Notes: generated by a model not told the origin, from the letters alone. A stretch of DNA of 64,000 bases from Imperialibacter roseus (GCF_032999765.1 NZ_CP136051.1:1712417-1776416), one strand, 5' to 3'; positions 26,193-35,802 are shown, counted from the stretch's first letter. Made by a program: numbers and translations.

Positions 26193-26939
26193 ATGATTTC
26201 GAAAAACAGGGCAAAATTCATTAAATCACTGCAATTAAAAAAATTCAGAAAGCAGGAGGGGCTTTTTGTGGTAGAGGGCGGTAAAAGTGTGCTCGAAGTT
26301 TTGCAATCAAATTTCACGCTCATAGAGCTGTATGTAACCTCTTCCTTTTACGCAGAAAACGAATTTATTCTAAAACTGGCACCTATTCCGGTAGAAATAG
26401 TTTCGGAGCGGGAACTGGAAATGGCCAGTGGTTTACAATCCAACAATGCTGCCTTGGCTGTTGTTCAAATGCCAGCTTATCAGTTTGAAGAACCAGTTGC
26501 CTCGGAGTTTGCCCTTGTTTTGGACGACGTGAGGGATCCCGGTAACCTTGGCACCATCATCAGGATAGCTGACTGGTATGGCATCGGCAAGGTATATTGC
26601 TCTCCGGAAACGACCGACCTGTTTGCAGGGAAGGTGGTGCAGGCATGCATGGGCTCGCTGACCAGAGTGAAGGTTTTTTATACAGCGCTGAACACCCTGT
26701 TGGAGGGGTACGAAGGGCCTGTGTACGGCGCCCTTTTGAATGGGAAGAACATCTACGACGAAAGATTCGATCAAGTTGGGCTTATTGTGATGGGCAATGA
26801 GTCAAACGGCATTTCTGCTGGCTTGCTACCGCTGGTGAGTCACCCTATTACCATTCCGGGGCACGGTGGTGCCGAGTCGCTCAACGTAGCTGTAGCTACT
26901 GCCATAGTTTGTGACAATGTACGCAGGCCAAAGAGCTAG
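26193..26939 (+). CDS. TrmH/SpoU-family RNA 2'-O-methyltransferase
   Basis: SAM-dependent RNA ribose methyltransferase of the SPOUT class, 248 aa. A short substrate-binding N-domain (KFRKQEGLFVVEGGKSVLEV) precedes the knot domain, with motif 1 in LDDVRDPGNLGTIIRIADW, motif 2 in GLIVMGNESNGIS and motif 3 in ITIPGHGGAESLNVAVA. The target is likely rRNA or tRNA but cannot be named. Start is chosen at MISKNRAKF, which leaves only 4 bp to the divergent BamA-like start. The end overlaps the convergent phosphotriesterase gene by 4 bp. Confidence 0.94.
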   Translation: MISKNRAKFIKSLQLKKFRKQEGLFVVEGGKSVLEVLQSNFTLIELYVTSSFYAENEFILKLAPIPVEIVSERELEMASGLQSNNAALAVVQMPAYQFEEPVASEFALVLDDVRDPGNLGTIIRIADWYGIGKVYCSPETTDLFAGKVVQACMGSLTRVKVFYTALNTLLEGYEGPVYGALLNGKNIYDERFDQVGLIVMGNESNGISAGLLPLVSHPITIPGHGGAESLNVAVATAIVCDNVRRPKS

Positions 26940-27946
26940 TTGGCTGCTTTTACATTGATAGCAAAGGCCCGTGCCGGGTTGACCCGCAGCAGTTGGTCTA
27001 TGTCTTTTTCTGAAAAATCGTTTTGCTTCAAAAGGGGGATGAGCTCATCAAAAATGGCTGTGAACGCCTTGAAGTCACCTCCGTTCAATTCACCCGGGCT
27101 GTACCAACCGGCGTCGTGGGAAATAAGCACTTTGTCTAAAAGACCGTTTTTCTTGCAATAGATGAGTCGCTTCAAGTGTTCTTCCACATCCCAAACTACC
27201 CCGTCAAGACTGATCCAGGCACCCAGGTCATAGGCTTTGTTGTAGTAAGTGAAATCAGTTTCGATCTGGGCGTGCACCCAAATGAACGCAGATGGATCAA
27301 CACCTTCGGCCTTTAGCAGGGCGATTTCTTCCAGGGCAGGCAGTGCCGGGCCCGTGTGGGAAGCGATGGTCATTCCCGTGGCCAGGTGTGTGATGGCAGC
27401 CGCCCGAACGAGTTTTTGATCTACAGTGGAAAGTGGCACGTCGCTATTGACGCTGATTTTTATAAAACCCGGCTTGACGCCCGATCCCTCAATACCGTTT
27501 TGGAATTCGTCGATCCATCTTGTGGCCAATTGTTCCGCCGTTTCCGTGAAAGCATGCTCAGGCAAGTACTTATTGCCGACAGCTCCATAGTAACCGGTGT
27601 TGGTTATGATGGTCAGCCCCGACAGCTCACTGAGCTCCTGCAGCAGCCAGGGGTCTCGTCCCAAATAGGCAGGGGTGCAGTCGATGAAGGTGTTGACACC
27701 TCTTTTTTTGGCATCCACCAGAAAGGGAAGTGTTTGGGCAATCACGCTGTCCCGGTCCCATCGGTGGTAGCCAACACTGTCGGCTCCAATAAAGTCGACC
27801 AGGATGTGTTCGTGGATGAGTGTGGTTCCCATTTCGCTGGGGGTCATTTTGCCGTTGACTGAAATGACCTCGGGCTGTTGAGTAGCCGGATTGCAATATG
27901 ACAAGGCAACCAGAACGGCGATCGATAAAAGGGAATAGAGTCTCAT
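26936..27946 (-). CDS. Phosphotriesterase-family lipoprotein
   Basis: Metal-dependent hydrolase of the phosphotriesterase/lactonase family within the amidohydrolase superfamily, 336 aa. A lipoprotein leader ends in LSYC (C18). The first metal pair is H45/H47 in TLIHEHILVDF; KPGFIKISVNSD holds the bridging Lys; IASHTGPALP, FIWVHAQIE and ISHDAGWY hold the remaining ligands. Most relatives hydrolyse lactones or esters rather than organophosphates. The start codon shares a base with the stop of the queuosine transporter gene (TGATG), so it is the last gene of the purC operon. True substrate unknown. Confidence 0.9.
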   Translation of the reverse strand: MRLYSLLSIAVLVALSYCNPATQQPEVISVNGKMTPSEMGTTLIHEHILVDFIGADSVGYHRWDRDSVIAQTLPFLVDAKKRGVNTFIDCTPAYLGRDPWLLQELSELSGLTIITNTGYYGAVGNKYLPEHAFTETAEQLATRWIDEFQNGIEGSGVKPGFIKISVNSDVPLSTVDQKLVRAAAITHLATGMTIASHTGPALPALEEIALLKAEGVDPSAFIWVHAQIETDFTYYNKAYDLGAWISLDGVVWDVEEHLKRLIYCKKNGLLDKVLISHDAGWYSPGELNGGDFKAFTAIFDELIPLLKQNDFSEKDIDQLLRVNPARAFAINVKAAN

Positions 27947-28752
27947 CAGAAAAAGCCTTTACTTTTTGCAGCAGCGTCTTCAATCAGCGCTTCTGCGTCT
28001 TTTTTGCCCAGGTATCGGTCGATGAAGTAGTGGGCAACATAGAGCAGAGGCGTGAGCAAGATAGCGACGCTGAATTTGTAGATGTAGTTGATGGTGCCTA
28101 CTGCCGCAAGCTGAGAGAGACTCCATCGACCACCTTCAGGAGCGAGGACATAGAAAGCAATGCCCAATACCACGAAGCTATCGATGAACTGGCTGACGAG
28201 TGTTGACCCGGTAGCCCTGAGCCAAATCATTTTTGATCCGGTTACTTTGCGAAGCTGATGAAACACATAGACATCGAGCAACTGGCCGATAAGGAACGCC
28301 ACCAGTGATCCGATGATGATACCAAGCCCTTGCCTGAAAATGACTTTGAAAGCATAGTTGATATTGAATGGATGCCCTTCACTGTCGGTACCGTTGACAT
28401 CGAGCCAGAAGGCTGCGGGGTCGAGCAGTGTAACCAGATAGATGACCAGAAAAACGTAAGCGATAAAGCCAGCGGTCATATAGCTGATCCTTTTCACGCC
28501 TTGTTTGCCAAAGTATTCGTTGATAATGTCGGTGGTGATGAAAACCACCGGCCAGATCACGGCACCTGCAGTCAGGTTGAAGTCGAGCACAAAGTCGCCA
28601 AAGAGATGAATTTGTGCCGGGGGCAGTCCGAAGGTGCCTTCGGCTGAGAAAATTTTGACACCAATCATCTCTGCGACGACGGCATTGGTGAGAAAAATGC
28701 CGCTCAGGACGATAAAGAGATTGGTTCGTTTGTTGTTGAGTGTTTGCTCCAT
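27946..28752 (-). CDS. Queuosine precursor transporter (YhhQ/VUT family)
   Basis: Inner-membrane protein of 268 aa with about six to seven helices, belonging to the vitamin-uptake-like family used for queuosine precursors (preQ0 or preQ1). Typical segments are FLTNAVVAEMIGVKIFS, VFITTDIINEYFGKQGVKRI and the C-terminal KFSVAILLTPLLYVAH. The Met at 28752 is chosen because the earlier one at 28794 lies inside rnz. The gene is tightly packed between rnz and the phosphotriesterase gene. A link to tRNA modification fits its neighbour rnz, a tRNA processing enzyme, but this may be coincidence. Confidence 0.93.
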   Translation of the reverse strand: MEQTLNNKRTNLFIVLSGIFLTNAVVAEMIGVKIFSAEGTFGLPPAQIHLFGDFVLDFNLTAGAVIWPVVFITTDIINEYFGKQGVKRISYMTAGFIAYVFLVIYLVTLLDPAAFWLDVNGTDSEGHPFNINYAFKVIFRQGLGIIIGSLVAFLIGQLLDVYVFHQLRKVTGSKMIWLRATGSTLVSQFIDSFVVLGIAFYVLAPEGGRWSLSQLAAVGTINYIYKFSVAILLTPLLYVAHYFIDRYLGKKDAEALIEDAAAKSKGFF

Positions 28753-28759
28753 TTTTCTG

Positions 28760-29674
28760 TCAGGCAGGGGAGAAGTCAGTCCCCTCAATACCAAGATACG
28801 ATTCTTTAAACACAGTCAATGCTTCTTCCAGCAAAGGATTTAGTTCTTTGTAGCGGGTGCTGAAGTGGCCCAGGATCAACTTGCCTACACCTGCTTTCAG
28901 CGCCAGGGTAGCTGCCTGTGCGGCCGTGGAGTGAAACGTTAGCTCAGCTCGCTCTCTCATGTCATCCAGAAAGGTGCCCTCGTGATAGAGCATGTCGACA
29001 CTGGCAATGTATTGGATGAGGGACTCTTCGTACTTCGTATCGGCGCAGTAGGCGTACGAATAAGAGGGCCGGGGAGGGAGCGTTACCTCGCTATTTTTGT
29101 ATTTGATGTTCCCATTTTCATCCAGCAGATCTTCTCCGTTTTTTAGCTTAATGATCAGGGTGGGCGTAACGTTAGGGGGCAGCAAGGACTTCTCAATCCG
29201 TCTGTTTTTTGGTTTCTCCCGAAAAAGAAACCCACTACAGGAAATTCGGTGACTGACAGGAAAACTACTGACAGTGATTTTCTGATTTTCCAGAAGCACC
29301 TCACTAGTGCCGGGCACCCATTCTTTGAACTGGATGGGGAAGTTCAGTGTGGTGTTGGAGTACTTGAACTGCAGACTGAGGATTTCAGATAGGCCTGGCG
29401 GGCCATAGAGGAAAAGCCTGGCCTTTCTGCCATACAAGTGCATGGTTGATAACAACCCTATCAGGCCGTAGTAGTGGTCGCCATGCAGGTGGCTGATAAA
29501 AATATGATTGATTTTGGTGGCCTTTACTTTGTATTTCTTTAGCTGAAGCTGAGTGCCCTCTCCGCAATCGATGAGAAAGTGCTCGTCATCAACCACCAGT
29601 ACTTGCGACGTTTGGTTTCTGTTGTGCGCTGGGGCGGCGGAATTTGATCCAAGAATTTTTAATACAAAGCTCAA
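28760..29674 (-). CDS. rnz: Ribonuclease Z
   Basis: Zinc endoribonuclease that trims the 3' trailers of tRNA precursors, 304 aa. The beta-lactamase-fold motif SHLHGDHYYG starts at residue 61, with downstream His/Asp ligands in FPVSHRISCSGF, YCADTKYEESL and YHEGTFLDD, and KLILGHFSTRY at the C-terminus. Full length for the short RNase Z form. It sits 6 nt downstream of the STAS gene in the purC operon. It is directly relevant to the tRNA-like repeats elsewhere in the window. Confidence 0.96.
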   Translation of the reverse strand: MSFVLKILGSNSAAPAHNRNQTSQVLVVDDEHFLIDCGEGTQLQLKKYKVKATKINHIFISHLHGDHYYGLIGLLSTMHLYGRKARLFLYGPPGLSEILSLQFKYSNTTLNFPIQFKEWVPGTSEVLLENQKITVSSFPVSHRISCSGFLFREKPKNRRIEKSLLPPNVTPTLIIKLKNGEDLLDENGNIKYKNSEVTLPPRPSYSYAYCADTKYEESLIQYIASVDMLYHEGTFLDDMRERAELTFHSTAAQAATLALKAGVGKLILGHFSTRYKELNPLLEEALTVFKESYLGIEGTDFSPA

Positions 29675-29680
29675 TGGAGA

Positions 29681-30058
29681 CTATTCTTCTTCCTCCTCGA
29701 GTCCACTTTCAATTTCATGAAGAAATACCGTGTCTATTGCCTCTTCCTTGGTAGGTACTATATTCAACACCTTGTCAAGCTGCGATATTTTAATCAGCTT
29801 CACCACGTGGTCGTTCATACCGATCATAACGAAGATGCCTCCAGCTTCTGAAAAGCAGCGGTTGCCAACAAGCAATGCACTCAGGCCAGACGAATCGACA
29901 TATTTTACATCGGAAAGGTCTAGGATCATGTTGGAGCTGCCTTCAGCTTGCAGCTTTACAAATTCGGATTTGTAATCCGGGGCAGTAGAGGTATCCAGTT
30001 TTTCCTGTGTAATTTTTAAGATGCTGTATTTTTCGCTCTTATCTAACGAATACTTCAT
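29681..30058 (-). CDS. STAS-domain anti-sigma factor antagonist
   Basis: Small cytosolic protein of 125 aa, a single STAS domain of the SpoIIAA/RsbV kind. The phosphorylatable Ser lies in YVDSSGLSALLVG (around residues 55-58). The C-terminus is acidic (ESGLEEEEE). Such proteins are released or sequestered by partner-switching kinases and phosphatases, none of which is encoded nearby. It lies 18 nt behind purC and 6 nt ahead of rnz. Confidence 0.93.
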   Translation of the reverse strand: MKYSLDKSEKYSILKITQEKLDTSTAPDYKSEFVKLQAEGSSNMILDLSDVKYVDSSGLSALLVGNRCFSEAGGIFVMIGMNDHVVKLIKISQLDKVLNIVPTKEEAIDTVFLHEIESGLEEEEE

Positions 30059-30076
30059 GTGTTTATGTGTTTACTT

Positions 30077-31024
30077 CTACTTACTAATTTCTTTAAGGCT
30101 CTTCAAAACGTTCGACTCTATGGTTGATTCAACCCCGGCATAGCTGCGTTTCTGAAATTTTTCGCCTGTTACTTTCTCAAAAAGCTCAATATAGCGATGT
30201 GAGATGGAGTTTACTACCTCATCTGACATTTCCGGCACATTTTGACCTTCTTTACCCTGAAATCCATTTTCAATCAGCCACTGCCGCACAAACTCTTTTG
30301 AGAGTTGCTTTTGAGGCTCTCCCTTTGCCTGGATTGCCTCATACGTATCGGCGTAAAAATACCGGGATGAATCCGGTGTGTGTATTTCGTCAATTAAATA
30401 GATGGTGCCGTCGTGCTTCCCAAATTCGTATTTGGTGTCTACCAAAATAAGTCCCTGCGAGGCCGCATACTCCGAACCCTTTTTGTAAAGCGCTTGCGTA
30501 TACTTCTCCAGCTGCATGTAGTCAGCTTCCGATACCACTCCCTGCGCTATGATTTCCTCCCTGGAAATGTCCATATCGTGACCCTCTGAGGCTTTGGTAG
30601 TGGGTGTGATGATGGGAGAGGGGAGCTTGTCATTTTCTTTTAGCCCGTCGGGAAGAGGCACTCCGCAAACCTGACGCTTCCCTGATTTATATTCTCTCCA
30701 GGCATGTCCGGCCAAATAGCCCCTGATCACCATTTCTACTTTGAAGGGTTCGCACTTCACACCAATCGTGACATTGGGATCAGGTACTGCGGTTACCCAG
30801 TTGGGCACCACGTCCCTTGTTAGTGCCAGAAACTTGGCTGCAATTTGGTTCAGGATTTGTCCTTTGAACGGGATGGCCCTCGGAAGGATGACATCGAACG
30901 CTGAAATGCGATCGCTGGCAACTACTATCATCAGTTGGTCGAGGTAGTACACGTCCCGCACTTTGCCTTTGTATTTGCCAGTGACGCCGGGGAATTGAAA
31001 TTGGGTTTCCTTGAGGGCTTCCAT
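30077..31024 (-). CDS. purC: SAICAR synthase
   Basis: Phosphoribosylaminoimidazole-succinocarboxamide synthase of purine biosynthesis, 315 aa, the longer form (about 300 aa) as found in yeast and Bacteroidota rather than the 240-aa type. Signatures are [50 protein letters not shown] and [30 protein letters not shown]-like residues near 190-220. It is the first gene of an operon of five. A TAAATTTG box 8 bp before its start is a fair match to the Bacteroidota -7 element. Confidence 0.96.
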   Translation of the reverse strand: MEALKETQFQFPGVTGKYKGKVRDVYYLDQLMIVVASDRISAFDVILPRAIPFKGQILNQIAAKFLALTRDVVPNWVTAVPDPNVTIGVKCEPFKVEMVIRGYLAGHAWREYKSGKRQVCGVPLPDGLKENDKLPSPIITPTTKASEGHDMDISREEIIAQGVVSEADYMQLEKYTQALYKKGSEYAASQGLILVDTKYEFGKHDGTIYLIDEIHTPDSSRYFYADTYEAIQAKGEPQKQLSKEFVRQWLIENGFQGKEGQNVPEMSDEVVNSISHRYIELFEKVTGEKFQKRSYAGVESTIESNVLKSLKEISK

Positions 31025-31032
31025 AAGGGTGA

Positions 31033-31065
31033 CAAATTTATGGATGGGTGGCGTATTAAAAAATT
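31033..31065 (-). promoter_or_regulatory. Likely promoter of the purC operon
   Basis: On the minus strand TAAATTTG fits the Bacteroidota -7 consensus TAnnTTTG exactly. About 20 bp further upstream lies a T-rich ATTTT in place of the TTTG -33 box. It ends 8 bp before the purC ATG, so any leader would be very short. Recognised by eye only. Confidence 0.45.
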
Positions 31066-31101
31066 TTCTTTTTTGAAATGTAGCAGTGAGGAGATGGCGG
31101 G

Positions 31102-32412
31102 CTATTGCTCCTTGATTACCTTGCCCAGTTTATAGGTCACCGTCTTTTCCAATCGTCCTTTACGGTCGTAATATTTCCATGTGCCATTTTTTAGATTTCT
31201 CACATAATTACCCTCTTCAATAAGATCGCCTGACTTATCAAAGGCTTTGTGCGAACCGTGCTTCCTGTCGTACTCATAATAAGTTTCGTAAGCAGTTTTT
31301 TTATTGAGGTGGTAGCCTATTGTCAAACCATGCTGCTTGCCATTCTTGAAGTCGGCTTCCTCCGTTATAATCTCTTTCGAACTATATGTTGTCCTCTTGC
31401 CATCAAGCTTGTCGTCGATGTAGTTTTCTCTGACGAATGATCCATCGGCAATATTGTAAATTGTCCACTGCCCTGAGCGGACGTCCTCTTTGTAGGTTTT
31501 GGTGGAGAGAAGCTGACCTGAGGTATTGAACTCTTCAATGGTGCGGTCTTTCTCGTTGTTGGAGTAGTCAGTTGCCGTTTTCACAGCGCCGTTGGGATGG
31601 TACGTGTAGTTTTTCCCTACCCGGGATCCTTCTTTGTACACCAGCTTTTGTGAGGGCGTTCCGTCTTCAAAAAAAGCGTTTGCAGTACCACTTAGCTTTC
31701 CCTGTACGTAGGTGCCGGCATACTCCAACTGCTCATTGGCATAGTAGGTTTTATAGGTGCCATTCTGCAATCCAGCCTCATTGTAGGCTTCAGTTTTTAG
31801 GGTACCTGAGGGATAGTAGGTTTTGAAATGCCCATCCAGCTTCCCCTTTTTATAATAGGCCTCGGTTTCTTTGGTTCCGTTTTCGTAGAACGTTTCGGTG
31901 GCACCGTCCTGTAGCCCGCTTTGGTAGTGGATCACCTCTTTCTTCACGCCGCTGGGGTAGTAATTCACTACCTCACCATCGGGCTTGCCACTTTTGAATT
32001 CAGTGGAGGATTTGACGACCTCATCTTCGTAATAGGAAATAATTTGTCCGGAAAGCGTGTCGTTTTTAAAGACGGCGATTTGAAGCAGGTTGCCGTTGGG
32101 GTGATACACTTTTGTTTCCCCCTGCCTTAAGCCATCGATGTAGATGGTTTCTCTCTGTAGCTTGCCGTTGTCGTAGTAGTTAAAAAACGTGCCATTTCGC
32201 TTCCCTTTTACGTAATCGCCTTCGATGATGACTACGCCCTCCGGGTTGTATTTAAGATACCTACCATCTATTAGGCTGCTGTCGGCATTCAGAACAAAGT
32301 ATTCTTCGTTTTTAAGGCCTTTGATCCGGTCGTGATAGGTGGTGATTTTGGTTTGGCTGGCCACAACCAAAGGAAGGAGAAGCATGCTAAATAAAAGGCA
32401 GTTTTTCATCAT
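31102..32412 (-). CDS. MORN-repeat (YwqK-like) exported protein
   Basis: A 436-aa protein with a signal peptide ([20 protein letters not shown]) followed by about seventeen MORN_2-type repeats of roughly 23 residues. Typical units are [40 protein letters not shown] and [19 protein letters not shown]. The repeats run to the C-terminus with no other domain. Proteins of this type are often annotated as YwqK-family antitoxin, but no partner toxin is visible and the leader suggests an envelope or surface role. Function unknown. Confidence 0.85.
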   Translation of the reverse strand: MMKNCLLFSMLLLPLVVASQTKITTYHDRIKGLKNEEYFVLNADSSLIDGRYLKYNPEGVVIIEGDYVKGKRNGTFFNYYDNGKLQRETIYIDGLRQGETKVYHPNGNLLQIAVFKNDTLSGQIISYYEDEVVKSSTEFKSGKPDGEVVNYYPSGVKKEVIHYQSGLQDGATETFYENGTKETEAYYKKGKLDGHFKTYYPSGTLKTEAYNEAGLQNGTYKTYYANEQLEYAGTYVQGKLSGTANAFFEDGTPSQKLVYKEGSRVGKNYTYHPNGAVKTATDYSNNEKDRTIEEFNTSGQLLSTKTYKEDVRSGQWTIYNIADGSFVRENYIDDKLDGKRTTYSSKEIITEEADFKNGKQHGLTIGYHLNKKTAYETYYEYDRKHGSHKAFDKSGDLIEEGNYVRNLKNGTWKYYDRKGRLEKTVTYKLGKVIKEQ

Positions 32413-32478
32413 GCATCAAGCGAATTTAAAATGAGCGCCGCTTGATAACGTTGCGGCGCCACTTTCATTTTTTACTGG

Positions 32479-33657
32479 CTAAATTTTTTCAATGACAATG
32501 GCGGAAGCGCCACCACCACCGTTGCAAATACCTGCCACGCCAATGGTGCCACCTTCCTGACGCAGCACACTGTTTAGCGTTGTGATAATCCGGGCGCCGG
32601 AGCAGCCAAGTGGATGCCCTAATGCCACAGCCCCTCCAAACACATTTACCCTGGCTGGATCAAGCTCCAGCTTTCGGTTGTTGGCAATCGCTACTGCAGC
32701 AAAAGCCTCATTGATCTCGTAGAAATCAACATCATCCGCACTAACGCCAGCCATTTTCATCGCTTTGGGGATGGCCAGCGATGGCGAGGTGGTGAACCAC
32801 ATGGGATCTTGCGCTGCATCGCCAAAGCCTCTGATTTTTGCGATGGGGATGAGTCCCAGCTCTTTTGCTTTGGCTGCACTCATGATGATCAGGGCAGAAG
32901 CGCCATCGTTGATGGTCGAAGCATTGGCGGCGGTTACCGTGCCGTCTTTTTCAAATACAGGCCGCAAAGAAGGTATCTTATCGAAGTTCACATTTTTGAA
33001 TTCCTCGTCCTCTTTCATCAAAATTGGATCTCCTTTTCTCTGGGGGATTTCAACAGGAACAATCTCGTCTTTGAAATAACCGGCTTCAGTAGCGGCTGCC
33101 ACTCGCTTGTAGCTGTTGATGGCGTAGGCGTCTTGCTCCTCCCGGGTGATCTTCATTTCTTTGGCGGTATTCTCGGCGCAGTTACCCATCGGGAAGCCAT
33201 TGTAAATCTCCCATAATCCGTCGTGCATGAGGCCATCTATGAGTTGGCCGTGGCCATATTTGTAGCCATAGCGTGCTTTTGGGATATAATAAGGCACGTT
33301 TGTCATGCTTTCCATACCGCCAGCCACCACAACTTCATTCTGCCCAGTCATGATAGACTGCGCTCCTATCATCACCGCTTTCATGCCTGAAGAACACACT
33401 TTGTTGATGGTGGTACAGGGTACATTTTGCCCGATGCCAGCACCCAACGACGCCTGACGGGCCGGAGCCTGCCCCAGGTTGGCCGAAATGACATTGCCCA
33501 TGAATACCTCACCAACCTCTTTTGCACCAACACCAGCCTTTTCCAACGCACCTTTTATAGCGATAGAGCCAAGCTGAGTGGCAGACAAGCCAGCCAAAGC
33601 GCCTCCAAAACTTCCAATGGGCGTTCTTACTGCTGAAACGATAACTACTTCCTGCAT
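32479..33657 (-). CDS. Acetyl-CoA C-acyltransferase (thiolase)
   Basis: Thiolase of 392 aa, either a beta-ketothiolase or acetoacetyl-CoA forming enzyme. The nucleophile Cys is C88 in TTINKVCSSGMKAV, preceded by QAPARQASLGAGI. The second signature NVFGGAVALGHPLGCSGARI and the C-terminal ICNGGGGASAIVIEKI hold the His and second Cys. Its size and motif set match AtoB/PhaA-type thiolases. It stands alone in a monocistronic setting, and whether it serves fatty-acid breakdown or synthesis is not decided. Confidence 0.95.
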   Translation of the reverse strand: MQEVVIVSAVRTPIGSFGGALAGLSATQLGSIAIKGALEKAGVGAKEVGEVFMGNVISANLGQAPARQASLGAGIGQNVPCTTINKVCSSGMKAVMIGAQSIMTGQNEVVVAGGMESMTNVPYYIPKARYGYKYGHGQLIDGLMHDGLWEIYNGFPMGNCAENTAKEMKITREEQDAYAINSYKRVAAATEAGYFKDEIVPVEIPQRKGDPILMKEDEEFKNVNFDKIPSLRPVFEKDGTVTAANASTINDGASALIIMSAAKAKELGLIPIAKIRGFGDAAQDPMWFTTSPSLAIPKAMKMAGVSADDVDFYEINEAFAAVAIANNRKLELDPARVNVFGGAVALGHPLGCSGARIITTLNSVLRQEGGTIGVAGICNGGGGASAIVIEKI

Positions 33658-33748
33658 AATGATATAATTTTCGGGTTAATGAAATGGGGTGTATTGATCG
33701 ACTTTTCTTATAACAATATCAGCCTGGCTGTTGGCTACAGCCGAGGCT

Positions 33749-34645
33749 TTACCAGTCGGGCTTTCCGCTTTCTGGCTTTTTAACGCCTTTCCGCTTGTTC
33801 TGCTGAATGTACTGAATCTCGCTGTTTCGCATCGCTTCAAGTATCATTTTGGCCTTTTCTTCTGAGATGTTCATCTCCTTCAGCTTATCGGGATTGATTT
33901 GAGGAGGCTGCTTTTCACCGTCTTTGTTCTCTTTGTCCTGCTGTTCGGCGTCTTGTTGCTCTTTTTTCTTTTGCTCCTGATCCTTCTTTTCTTGTTCTTT
34001 CTTTTGCTCTTCGCTCTGCTGCTCCTGGTCTTTCTGCTCTTTGTTCTCGCTCTCCTGGTCTTTCTTTTCCTGGTCCTGCTTTTTCTGTTCGTCGTTCTTT
34101 TGATCGTTGTTCTGATCTTTGTCTTGCTGGTTCTGCTGGTCTTTCTTCTCGTCTTCTTTTTCTTCGTTCTTCTCCTTGTCTTGCTGCTGGTCGTCCTGGT
34201 TTTTTTCGTTGTCTTCGGCTATCTGGCGTTTCACCAGCTGGTAGTTGTACCTGGCTTCTTCATTGGTAGGGTCAGCCTTTAGCGCCTCTTTAAAGAAGCT
34301 TAACGCAGTGTTTCTGTCGCCCGGCTTGTTGCTGATGATGCCCATTTGGTTATAAGCCAGCGACTTCAGGTCTTTCTCCTTGGTGTTGATGAGGCGCTGG
34401 TATTGACTGAACGCCTGGGCTGAGTCGCCCTGCTGGAAGAGAGAATGGCCGAGGTTAAGAAATAGCTTGTCTTCCAGCACACCCAACGAGTCGGTAAGTA
34501 TAGTGTAGGCTTGAGAAGCCCTGGCATAGTCTCCTGCCAGATAAGCTTTCTCTGCGTCTTTCTTCAGTTTGTTAACAGTGGCGATGTCATTCACTCCCGG
34601 AATGATGGCCGCTATCACCAATAAAATGCCTGCTAATGCCTTCAT
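33749..34645 (-). CDS. BatC-like TPR protein with charged low-complexity tail
   Basis: A 298-aa protein with an N-terminal leader (residues 1-20), three TPR-like helical pairs (about 28-135, including GNRTALSFFKEALKADPTNE-like residues) and a 100-residue tract made almost only of Lys, Asp, Glu, Gln and Asn (about 140-245). It ends in a short helical part. This is the BatC arrangement, usually next to BatB in the aerotolerance/Bat operon. It overlaps the vWA gene by 4 nt, confirming the pair. BatA, BatD and BatE are not in the window, so only part of the Bat set is seen. Confidence 0.87.
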   Translation of the reverse strand: MKALAGILLVIAAIIPGVNDIATVNKLKKDAEKAYLAGDYARASQAYTILTDSLGVLEDKLFLNLGHSLFQQGDSAQAFSQYQRLINTKEKDLKSLAYNQMGIISNKPGDRNTALSFFKEALKADPTNEEARYNYQLVKRQIAEDNEKNQDDQQQDKEKNEEKEDEKKDQQNQQDKDQNNDQKNDEQKKQDQEKKDQESENKEQKDQEQQSEEQKKEQEKKDQEQKKKEQQDAEQQDKENKDGEKQPPQINPDKLKEMNISEEKAKMILEAMRNSEIQYIQQNKRKGVKKPESGKPDW

Positions 34646-35610
34646 ATTTTCATGGTTTTCACTGAAATGAGGTAATCGAGAGCGAAAAGAGCCAGCCCAA
34701 TGGCAAGGAAATAATAGTACCTGTTGGCCGTAACGTCGACCTGCCGGGCATCTCTCATTTCGCCTTCGATCTCATTGATTGTATTTATTAATCTCGAAAC
34801 GTCGTTTTTAGTTTCATTGATCTCAAAGTACTTGCCGCCGGTTTTTGTGGCGACGTCTTTTAATGAGTTGCTGTTAAGCCTGGTCACTACGTCATTTCCC
34901 TGATTGTCTTTTTTAAAGCCTCTTCGGCTTAGTATTTTACTGCCCTTGTCTGTACCAACGCCCAAAGTGAACAGTTTGATACCTGTTTGCTCTATTTCTT
35001 GAGCAATCTGGTCGGTTTCTTCTCCAAAATCTTCTCCATCGCTGATCAGTATAATAATCTTCGATTTTTGTTGGGTAAGGGGCGACTCATCGTCGTTCAG
35101 CTTGCTAAGTGCCATCCGAAGTGGCGGGCCAAAGTCGGTACCGGTGTTGGGCACAAGGCTGGTGTTGAGCGTTTCGATGAAGATGTTGAGTGCCGACTGG
35201 TCGTAAGTGAGCGGACACTGCATGAAAGCTTCGTTCGAAAACATGATGATGCCCATCCGGTCGGAGTTGAACGCATCGGTGATGTTTTTGAGCTCGAATT
35301 TTATTTTCTCAAGCCTCGTGGGTTGTACGTCAAATGCATCCATAGACACAGAGAGATCGACGCAGAAGAAGATGTCTTTACCAACCGACTTGATTTCTTT
35401 TTTGCTGTCGCCAAAGGATGGCCCCATGAGGGCGACAATGAAGAGCAGAAAGTAGCTTGACCGGAGGATGACTTTACTTAGCACTATTTTGGAGGAGCTT
35501 CCCACTGCCTTGGCGACATAAAGCACCCGGGCCAGGTAGGCCAGGTAGAGGATGCCAAAAACGAGGCAAAACGTTAATTCAAGTAATCCAAACGACTGAT
35601 ACCAACTCAT
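34642..35610 (-). CDS. BatB-like vWA-domain membrane protein
   Basis: Membrane protein of 322 aa: two N-terminal helices (about 8-30 and 45-65), a von Willebrand A domain with an intact MIDAS (D85-L-S87-V-S89, in CVDLSVSMDAFD), a DGEDFGEETDQ metal loop, and one C-terminal helix. This is the BatA/BatB plan. In Bacteroides the Bat proteins are linked to oxygen tolerance. Coupled to the BatC-like gene. The vWA motif is complete, so metal-dependent ligand binding is expected. Confidence 0.88.
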   Translation of the reverse strand: MSWYQSFGLLELTFCLVFGILYLAYLARVLYVAKAVGSSSKIVLSKVILRSSYFLLFIVALMGPSFGDSKKEIKSVGKDIFFCVDLSVSMDAFDVQPTRLEKIKFELKNITDAFNSDRMGIIMFSNEAFMQCPLTYDQSALNIFIETLNTSLVPNTGTDFGPPLRMALSKLNDDESPLTQQKSKIIILISDGEDFGEETDQIAQEIEQTGIKLFTLGVGTDKGSKILSRRGFKKDNQGNDVVTRLNSNSLKDVATKTGGKYFEINETKNDVSRLINTINEIEGEMRDARQVDVTANRYYYFLAIGLALFALDYLISVKTMKI

Positions 35611-35744
35611 ACAACACTATTTGGGCAATGCCACAGCTTTTATAACACCGGAAGTGGGGACAAATATATAAAATGAACGCTGGCAGGCTAGCAATTCACA
35701 TTTTTTAACAGGGTAAAAAGAATATCATTTTTTTAGGGCTGAGG

Positions 35745-35777
35745 TTTGCTTCCGTCAGAAAATGTCCGTTATCTTTG
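35745..35777 (+). promoter_or_regulatory. Promoter of the tRNA-Ser/tRNA-Arg unit
   Basis: TTTG at 35745-35748 and TATCTTTG at 35770-35777 are separated by 21 bp. These match the Bacteroidota -33 (TTTG) and -7 (TAnnTTTG) elements closely and lie 25 bp before tRNA-Ser. Confidence 0.8.
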
Positions 35778-35802
35778 CAACTCTTTTTCAGAACAGACCT
35801 AT

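Noticed and set aside
31102-32412. YwqK antitoxin of a toxin-antitoxin system
   Set aside because: It has a signal peptide and MORN repeats throughout, with no toxin gene beside it.
33899-34282. Long plus-strand ORF of Leu/Val/Phe residues
   Set aside because: It is the antisense of the Lys/Glu/Gln tract of the BatC-like gene and has no start context or known fold.
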